Source: Euperipatoides rowelli (Eukaryota; Onychophora; Udeonychophora; Euonychophora; Peripatopsidae). From it: 13,657 nucleotides of DNA. Each line of letters starts with the position of its first letter. Within the stretch, counting starts at the first letter, position 1. Positions 7,130-13,657 of the stretch are shown in pieces. The DNA is taken from assembly GCA_003024985.2 (NCBI GenBank), contig PXIH01S0001402.1. One strand, given 5' to 3'. Both the position numbers and the translations under genes were made by a program. The notes under the pieces were generated by a model. It was not told the DNA's origin and did no database searches. It saw only the letters and a list, made by a program, of their open reading frames with translations.

Positions 7130-7382
7130 CAGTGCCGGATTTATATTTTTGTGGCCCTAGGCTGGTTTTTTTATTTTTTATTATTAGATAAGCTTTTCTC
7201 TTTTGGCTGTTTCGATTTGATAAGTTTTTTTTTTTTAAGCTGTTTGATCATTCACTCTGCTTTGCAAATGTTTTTATATGTGAAATCTGTAATTATGAAG
7301 GAAAAATTAGAAGCACAGAAGTTAGATAACTTTAAATTTATGATGCCCCAAGCTGCAGACTATAGAAGTAAATCCGGCACTG
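7130..7382. mobile_element. Complete non-autonomous hAT element, 253 bp
   Basis: The terminal inverted repeat CAGTGCCGGATTTA opens the element at 7130 and its exact complement, TAAATCCGGCACTG, closes it at 7382. It is flanked by a perfect 8-bp direct repeat GATAGCAG (7122-7129 and 7383-7390). CAG-type termini with 8-bp target duplications define the hAT superfamily. The left subterminal part has TTTGTGGCCCTAGGC. The interior is too short for a transposase; the 78-codon open frame inside is not one. Movement would need transposase supplied from elsewhere. Confidence 0.92.
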
Positions 7383-7390
7383 GATAGCAG

Positions 7391-8138
7391 TGCAGTTAAT
7401 ATTGTTTAATAATAATGTCTTTTGATGATACCTGTTACTTGAGAATGAGGAATGGTCTTTTATAGGCAATTTTACGCTAAGAAAATACAAAGTTTCTAAT
7501 TATACAATGCAATATTTGGAAGTTATTGATACAAAATAGCAAATGTTTCCTAAAACATCCAACTTTTTCTTAAAAAATTATTTTTGTAAAGTGAATTGAC
7601 AAATGAAGTTACATGAATTTGTATATTACTGAAACTTTTCTATATTGAGATCAGACAATGAATAGTTTGCAGTTCATTTGAGCCATTGTGACATTATATA
7701 CCGGTACTACGGTAAATATTGGTCTAATCAAAGTTGCCATTCGACACAAATAAGGCTTGGGCAGATAAGACAACAAATATACCCTTATGAATATTTTTAT
7801 TTGACATCGTACTGGTATAAACTCAGTAAAATACAGTTTCAGCAATATGTGTACATACATACATACCAAACAAATAATACAGTATATCAAAATAATATTA
7901 CAGTATAATGAAAATTACAACTTTTGTATGTAATTAAAGGTGTTCTTTACTTTTATAATACAATACCACATGAATTTTATGAAGCATAAAATTATTATAT
8001 AACCTACAGTATATTAAATTCCCTTCTCTTGCTCTTCACATAATACAGGTGACAAAATAGCATTCTAACTATATTTATTATTGAATGTTCCTTCAATTTC
8101 ATAACAATGTATGTACTGAGTACTACATACAGTATAGT

Positions 8139-8141
<3 letters not shown>
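7391..8141. other. AT-rich stretch, no gene
   Basis: Short open frames on both strands overlap the same bases and show no domain. The words TACAGTATA (7878 and 8005) and TACCGGTAC (7700) stand out from the AT background. Nothing else is assignable. Confidence 0.55.
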
Positions 8142-8177
<36 letters not shown>

Positions 8178-8220
8178 TTTATATACATGTATATACATAT
8201 ATATATATATGTTTATATAA
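8142..8220. repeat. (AT)n microsatellite, compound with (TATATAC)
   Basis: A short GT run leads into a long TA run, then TATACATG-type variants and a second TA run. The Tyr/Ile-rich frames read through here on both strands are repeat artefacts. Confidence 0.9.
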
Positions 8221-8628
8221 ATGTGTATTATACTATAGATACGGTAGCACACTGTTCCAAGTATATACCATATTCACTATTATATCCCTGTTTAAGGATG
8301 ACAATGTGTTCCTGACAAATTTGTGTTAAGCGAGGTGTACTGAATAGTCAAATAAATGGTGACATGAGGAATATATTGTAACATCCGATTAATTCAAAGA
8401 ATTTGCAGCTGACATTACAGTTCTATTACATATAAAAATACACTAGATCCCCGGTTTAATGAAATCCAAATAGCGTTAATTCGTATTTACATAAATAATT
8501 GTAACCGTTTCATATAACGTTTTTAAATTACCAAGATTAACATTCTTTGCCTTATAATATACTGTACTTCACTTATGCTTATACTTTTTTTTCTCAATTG
8601 GTAAATAAACAAAATAATAATATAACAG
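8221..8628. other. AT-rich stretch, no gene
   Basis: The patch at 8445-8490 (GATCCCCGGTTTAATG followed by a GCGTTAATTCG word) has the look of a dispersed repeat, but I cannot find its partner or assign a family. Confidence 0.4.
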
Positions 8629-8642
8629 CATTTTTTTTATTT

Positions 8643-8690
8643 CAAAAGAATATTTATTAACTATTTATTTAGTTAATAAATAATCTTTTG
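8643..8690. repeat. AT hairpin with 21-bp arms
   Basis: The arms at 8643-8663 and 8670-8690 match at 20 of 21 positions around a 6-nt loop. T-rich (8630-8642) and A-rich (8691-8700) runs outside can lengthen the stem further. It may be a palindromic MITE; no target duplication was found. Confidence 0.75.
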
Positions 8691-8700
8691 AAAAAAAAAT

Positions 8701-10528
8701 AGTATTTAGTGTCTCTTCTACATTGCACTCTGTCACCCCTTCATACTTATAAAGTCTTACAGTATATGACATCTCGGAAGAGAAAAAATAACATTTAAAG
8801 TTTATTCAGCTGAGGAGAATAAGAACATATTGGGAATTATCTTTAGATAAATACTATACCAAAATTACTTGCTGTAAATGTAAATTAAAAGCTGTTTTTA
8901 TTCGATTTTTTTTTTAACAAAAAAAAAAACGAGTAGCATAATGTATTTCTTCCCTATAATTTATAACATTTTTTATATACAATTTTTTTATTCTCTTAAC
9001 ATTATGTAGTAAACATTGTTTTATAGGTTTATAACATTCAAAAAATGCAATTCATTTTATGCAAATAATATAACGGTATTTTTTTTATGTTTACATTAAG
9101 CCTACAGTAGCCTATTCGTTTTATTAACAATAGGAAATATTTTTTAAACAGCGCTGTTCAGGAACTAATTAATGCTTGTAAGCTTATTTTGTATGAAGTT
9201 TCAATTAGCACATGACTTTTTTGGGAACCAATTAAGAATGTTATTTGGGGACCAGGTGTACTATGTTTAAATTATTTTTCTCCAATCAATAAATGTTCTT
9301 CTTAAATCATAATTTTAGGATTTCAGGCAATTTCAAAAATTTAATAATTACAATTCATTAAGGTTTTTTTTTTTTAATTTAGAAATGCTCTTCTACTGTA
9401 TATTAAAATTCTATTTTAATGATAACGTTTAATTTACGGTATCAATGCAATATAAAATTATTTAGTACAATATACAATAAACTTACTGAATTATTTTAAT
9501 ACATGAGTAGATGCTACACCAATACACAGAGTAATTCATAAAAATACAAGATTTTTTTAAGAAAAATTATTTTTGTGTGAATGTTATATGAATGTGATTT
9601 TATCAACAAAAATTATACAAAAAATTTCAATCGAGTCATGTAAATCTTTGCGACAAAATGACTTTCTCTTATGAACAGTCACTGAGAATCATATTTAGCA
9701 ATCTTTTTTAATCAACAAATTCAAATCAAGAGATTTAATTTGTGAAAAAAAAAAGTACCGGTAATTGAAATTAATTATTATTTAACAAAATTCATAAACT
9801 TTTTTTTTTTCATTAAAAAAATAAATTTATATTTTTTAAACTTTTTACTTCAATTTAATGCAGAAAAAAATCATTTCCTCCAAACAAAAACTGGAGTCAA
9901 TTTTGTTTTTAACACTTTGCAGTCTTTCTTATTTTTGTGCGTTATCAGAGCAGGAAGAAAGAAGAAATGTCTTTCAGTGAGATATCATACAAATGATACT
10001 TTGATTAAATTCACCTGTATTGATTTCAATGTATAGTAATTTACGAAATAAAGTGAGCATTTCCATGTTAGACAACTAGAGCACTCTTTACAAGTGCCGG
10101 TGACAGATTATCGTCATGTGAAAGTTTAAAAAAAAAATAAACAAGCAAAAAAATTTTCAAATAAAAATTCAATTTTCACAACTCCATCCTTAATTTCTAT
10201 TAATTAAGTTAATACCTTTTATGATAATAAATAAAATTTAAAAATAAAAAATTTGATAGATTTTAGAAACAAAAAAGTTTCAAAAATAATATTGGAGTAG
10301 ATTTTAAGTGCTGCCAAACAATGTCACAAAAAAAAAGCAAATGTTACACTTTGACCTTTTCTAAATAAACGAAATGATCAAATAAAACGGGAAAACCATT
10401 TGGTAATTAAAAATCAAAAATACAGAGCAAAATGCAATCAGAGATAAGCCCCATTAAATAAGAATCATAGTATTCAGCCTATCGTAAATATTTCTGTACC
10501 TTTTTTGGCGACTTGCTAACTGAAGATC
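8701..10528. other. Long AT-rich stretch without recognisable features
   Basis: About 1.8 kb with no open frame of note and no clear repeat. A short self-complementary run of T then A with CGA/TCG borders lies at about 8902-8932. Words such as ACCGGTAA near 9756 and GTGCCGGTGAC near 10096 are isolated. Confidence 0.55.
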
Positions 10529-10536
10529 ATTTAACC

Positions 10537-11189
10537 CAGGTGTCTCAAACACGCGGCCCGGGGGCCACATGCGGCCCTATATGTCATCTAGTGCGACCCT
10601 TTGTCAATCTTAAATAAAGACATTGATTGCGTCCCGCCTGCAAATGTCTGGCAATTAAAATTTAATGGCTTTTTTTTTTTTTATTAAGCAAAACTTTAAA
10701 GCAGCGCACTTTAAATCTAAATATTTCTGACAGTTCTTTTTTTTTTTTTTTTTTGACATTCAGACTGATAGAAACATATCGTTTTTAGACAGTTTAACTT
10801 TAATTTTTAATAAATGTGTTTTAAAACAGAGTTGTATAAAATCTTTCTTTCAGGCATATATTTTTTTTAAATGTATTTTCAATCGGACAGTCGGATTGGC
10901 CACAAATGTATGCTTCTCATCTATTTATAGGTTGTTATANTGTTAAACATCTTTACTTAACTCTCACAGNACCTTGTTTTCAAATTAACAAAACTACTTT
11001 TGAAGTTTAATCTTGATTATTGTATAATTTTCCAAAGAGATGGGAATAATTTTTTTTGAGGAAGGAGTGGTGGGCTTTGAAATGGACCCGGGGAAGGGGG
11101 AAACCACTTGACCCCCTACATTTTGTGATGTGACCCCGCATATCTTGGGATATTTCCTAATTGGCCTCCTATTAAGTTTGAGACCCCTG
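10537..11189. mobile_element. Complete non-autonomous hAT element, 653 bp
   Basis: The left end CAGGTGTCTCAAAC (10537) and the right end, whose complement reads CAGGGGTCTCAAAC (ending 11189), match at 13 of 14 positions. An exact 8-bp duplication ATTTAACC flanks it (10529-10536 and 11190-11197). The left subterminal part is rich in CGGCCC/GGGCCAC/GCGGCCC, and the right has several ACCCC blocks ending in GTTTGAGACCCCTG. This is the wording of a Charlie/Ac-like hAT end widespread in animals. The interior is AT-rich, has no transposase frame and holds two undetermined bases (10940, 10970). Confidence 0.93.
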
Positions 11190-11197
11190 ATTTAACC

Positions 11198-11834
11198 CAT
11201 TAGAGCTCACTAGTCGTAATGAAAAAAACCTTTTCTGCTTAGCTGTTAACTACTAATGGGCAATGTGATTCCGATTATTTGTATATTTAAAGTCATTGTA
11301 GCCTTATTATTTCATCAAACATGAAGTGTTTTATTGCATTTTAAACTAGATTAAACAAGCTTTAAAATGGTATAAACAGTTTTCTTAATTGGATATTAAT
11401 TAACATGTAAAAATAATAATAAAACATTTTAATTTAATTAAAAAATTTTAATCGAAAAAATATTATGCTCCTTTTGGGGCTTATAAATTTTTTTTATTTT
11501 TCAAATTAAGCATCAAAACCACTCACCTAGAGCAAATCTATGTCAATTTACTTTTCATTTGACATATTGCAAATCATTATAACAAAAAGGAAATAGCCTA
11601 TAGATGACAAATAACTCTACCAAACAAAATAAAAAACTTTTACATTTAAATAAAAAATCGTCAAAAAATTTCACATTTTCAATATTTTTTATTAAAAAAT
11701 AATCATAAAATCAGTCGTTTAAGTGAGTCTTTCAAAATGGTTCGTTTAAAAAATAATAAAATGTAGTCTTCTTTGATAATGTGATCAAAGTGAAAACTGT
11801 ATCATATGATCTGGAAATGAGCTTAAACTTTGAC
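11198..11834. other. AT-rich stretch, nothing recognised
   Basis: No gene or repeat pair is supported. Confidence 0.5.
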
Positions 11835-11990
11835 CAGTGTTGGGGAGTACTTGAGTAAAAGGAACGAGTTACTGTAATTAATTACTTTTTTCAGTAACGG
11901 TACAAGTAACTAGTTACTTTTAAGTNAAAAATGAGGAAAACAGGAAAGCATTTTGGAAAAGTAGGAAAGTAGGAAAAAGTAGGAGCGCTG
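11835..11990. mobile_element. hAT-like 5' end, CAGTGTTGGG type, incomplete
   Basis: The fragment starts CAGTGTTGGGGAGTAC and continues with alternating GTTACT/AGTAAC words (GAGTTACTGTAATTAATTAC, CAGTAACGG, AAGTAACTAGTTAC). This subterminal pattern belongs to a very common hAT family of animals. The matching CCCAACACTG end is not found in the rest of the window, so the right border (placed after the GGAAA/GTAGG-rich part) is a guess. It has one undetermined base at 11926. Confidence 0.7.
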
Positions 11991-12423
11991 CTATCCCTGT
12001 TAACTTGAATTCCTTAATATTCTATTTCTAATAAATCGTGTATTTTCAGGGGAAAGAAATAAAAAAGAAAGAAATAGCCTCAAAATAATAAAAATGTATT
12101 ATTGTTAAGCAAAAACAAATATCTTAAGCAATTTAAGATTTTAAAAAATAGTTACAAAACCTAAGCTGGAATTGCTACATTTCTTAAATCCATGAATTTG
12201 AGCAAGTCAATAGCACCAGAATATAAATCAATGACTAGCTTAATTTAACTCTAGACAGGACATCATGTTATTTAGATGATACTTTAAAATGCAGAAATTT
12301 CTGTTTCAAAATTATTTACAACCTACTAGTAATGGAGAACTTCATGCGAAACGTATTTAAAAAATAGTAAATGAAAAATTTTATAATATTACTGTTCAAC
12401 AAAAAAAACTTCATAGTAAAACT
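11991..12423. other. AT-rich stretch, nothing recognised
   Basis: No gene, RNA or repeat pair is supported. Confidence 0.5.
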
Positions 12424-12482
12424 CAGAGCCAGATTAACCTTTTGTGGGGCCCTAGACAAATTTATTTTTTGGGGCCCTTTAC
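12424..12482 (+). mobile_element. hAT-like 5' end related to the 7130 element
   Basis: CAGAGCCAGATTAACC, then TTTTGTGGGGCCCTAGAC, resembles the 7130 element start (CAGTGCCGGATTTA, then TTTTTGTGGCCCTAGGC). A second GGGGCCC block follows at about 12471. No matching right terminus or 8-bp duplication of GTAAAACT (12416-12423) is seen downstream, so this is a fragment or its other end has decayed. Confidence 0.65.
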
Positions 12483-13092
12483 TAATTCATATAATGAAAA
12501 AACAAAGAAAATGCCAATAAGCTCAACTGCCCCAAATTTTAAGTTTTTTTTAATTAACACATATACGTAATTTTTATTAATTTTTCAAATAAACTGTACT
12601 GTCTTTATAGTTATATACTGTATATTTTTATTAAATTATTAACTTTTCATACAGTAATTGGCCTTGGCCGTTATGAAAATAAAAATAAATAAATAAATAA
12701 TCGCAATAGATGTGCTTAATTGTGCGGTAAAAACTTTGCGCGGTTATTGTTGGCTATCCAATTTAATTCTGTGCATTAATAAATTAAACTTATCATTAAC
12801 AAATGGCTTTTAAATCTAACAGTACAAAAAAATATTAATATACTATAATTCTATAATATGGCCCTGGCAAAACTATTAAAAATATATTTGTGAATACTTG
12901 CCTTAAATATTTTAAAAATTATACATGCATTCAAAAGTTAGGATACAATCATTTTTGTTTGAATATTTTACATAGATTAAGTAAAAAAAAAAGCCTAGAT
13001 TAGCATTGGATTATTATTATATGCAGTTTACAAATCATCATAATTATATTGGTGGTTTAGTTGTATAAATCAATCAAAAGAAAAATGTAAAG
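12483..13092. other. AT-rich stretch with a short (AAAT)n run
   Basis: No gene is visible. A short AAAT repeat lies at about 12680-12700. GGCCTTGGCCG (12660) is an isolated GC-rich word and might be part of the preceding element. Confidence 0.5.
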
Positions 13093-13116
13093 TATACATA
13101 CGGTACCGTATGTATA
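13093..13116. repeat. Perfect 24-bp palindrome
   Basis: The half-site TATACATACGGT is followed directly by its exact complement, with GGTACC at the centre. There is no loop. It could extrude as a cruciform or be a dimeric binding site; its function is unknown. Confidence 0.9.
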
Positions 13117-13354
13117 TATTTTTTAAAAATAAAAGTCAAAAAATCTATGTTTAAAAGATAAAAAATAGATTGATACTTGTAAGGAAAATGAAAATATTCA
13201 CTCCTCCCATATTCAAATAAATATATTTATAATAGCTTAATTGCTAATAATATTGTACACCATGAATATAAAGAAAGAATGCAATGCTTCTATAAAATAT
13301 TTCAAAGTCAATATGTGATCTGACTCTTTGCAGCATCAAAAGTATATTCTATTC

Positions 13355-13445
13355 CAGTGATGGCAAATAGGATTTGTCTAGCGTGCCAAAATTGAACAAA
13401 TGTTGATGTCATTTTGGCATAAGTGCCGAAATGTGTGTGTAAGTT
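13355..13445 (+). mobile_element. hAT-like 5' end, CAGTGATGGC type, right end not in window
   Basis: CAGTGATGGCAAAT is followed by GCGTGCCAAAATTG and later TTTGGCATAAGTGCCGAAA. This is the start of a common animal hAT family whose first bases carry GTGCCA repeats. The candidate duplicated 8-mer is TTCTATTC (13347-13354), but the right terminus is outside the window, so it cannot be confirmed. Confidence 0.65.
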
Positions 13446-13477
13446 TAATATTTTTGATTTTTTTCTTGGGGGTTGTG

Positions 13478-13657
13478 GGATGTTTTGTTTCCCTTTTGAA
13501 AGATTTAATAAGCTTTTTTTTTTGTATGGACGTTTTATTTCCCTTTTGAAAGATTTAATAAGCTTTTTTTTATTTTTGTATGGATGTTTGTTTACCTTTT
13601 AAAAGATTTGATAAACTTTTTTTTTATTTTTGTATGGATGTTTACCTTTTAAAAGAT
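13478..13657. repeat. 50-53-bp minisatellite, open at the window end
   Basis: The core CCTTTTGAAAGATTTAATAA or a close variant recurs at about 13492, 13542, 13595 and 13645 (periods 50, 53, 50). Each copy is followed by AGCTTTTTTT-like T runs and TGTATGGATGTTT. The last two copies share CCTTTTAAAAGAT and are more alike, which suggests that the array grows from that side. It starts about 30 bp after the recognisable part of the hAT 5' end and may be its interior. Confidence 0.85.

Noticed and set aside
7151-7387. 78-codon frame inside the 253-bp hAT element
   Set aside because: It is too short and lacks any hAT transposase feature. It overlaps the right terminus and the target duplication, as a chance frame would.
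8004-8329. Overlapping open frames on both strands rich in Tyr and Ile
   Set aside because: They are translations of the (AT)n microsatellite; the repeat has no stop in these frames.
1-13657. CRISPR arrays, bacterial operons, ribosome binding sites, tRNA or rRNA genes
   Set aside because: No regular repeat-spacer array, cloverleaf, rRNA wording or gene clusters are visible. Composition and repeats are those of a eukaryote.

Overview
This is AT-rich, gene-poor eukaryotic DNA, most likely intergenic or intronic sequence from an animal. The evidence is long A/T runs, a decayed Ty3/gypsy retrotransposon, several hAT-type DNA-transposon ends of kinds widespread in animal genomes, microsatellites, and no compact coding. 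I cannot name the species. Nothing supports a bacterial or phage origin, and I see no intact host gene, tRNA or rRNA. No new multi-gene system is visible; the interest lies in the repeats.

Left part (1-4760). A Ty3/gypsy element lies on the minus strand. Read from high to low coordinates it has a probable LTR/leader (about 3640-4500), gag with a broken zinc knuckle, an aspartic protease with DPGA in place of the usual DTGA/DSGA, reverse transcriptase with FYMDD and FLGLV, and the first part of RNase H, where it stops abruptly near 1062. Integrase and the second LTR are absent. Every domain carries stops or frame changes, so it is dead. A 152-bp piece of its reverse transcriptase (1438-1589) occurs a second time at 515-666 with only three differences; the second copy lacks the stop codon found in the first. 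A small inverted-repeat element (678-828) lies between them.

Middle part (4760-10528). This is AT-rich DNA without genes. It holds twin 22-bp palindromes 49 bp apart (4914-4984), an imperfect 123-bp tandem duplication (6021-6258), a TA-flanked inverted-repeat element (6659-6783), a complete 253-bp non-autonomous hAT element with a perfect 8-bp target duplication (7130-7382), an (AT)n microsatellite (about 8142-8220) and a long AT hairpin (8643-8690).

Right part (10529-13657). A complete 653-bp non-autonomous hAT element with a perfect 8-bp target duplication lies at 10537-11189. It is followed by three further hAT-like 5' ends (11835, 12424, 13355) without visible partners. A perfect 24-bp palindrome lies at 13093-13116, and a 50-53-bp minisatellite runs off the window end.

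No genes here work together. The elements are independent insertions of different ages: the gypsy copy is old and heavily mutated, while the two complete hAT elements still have exact target duplications.
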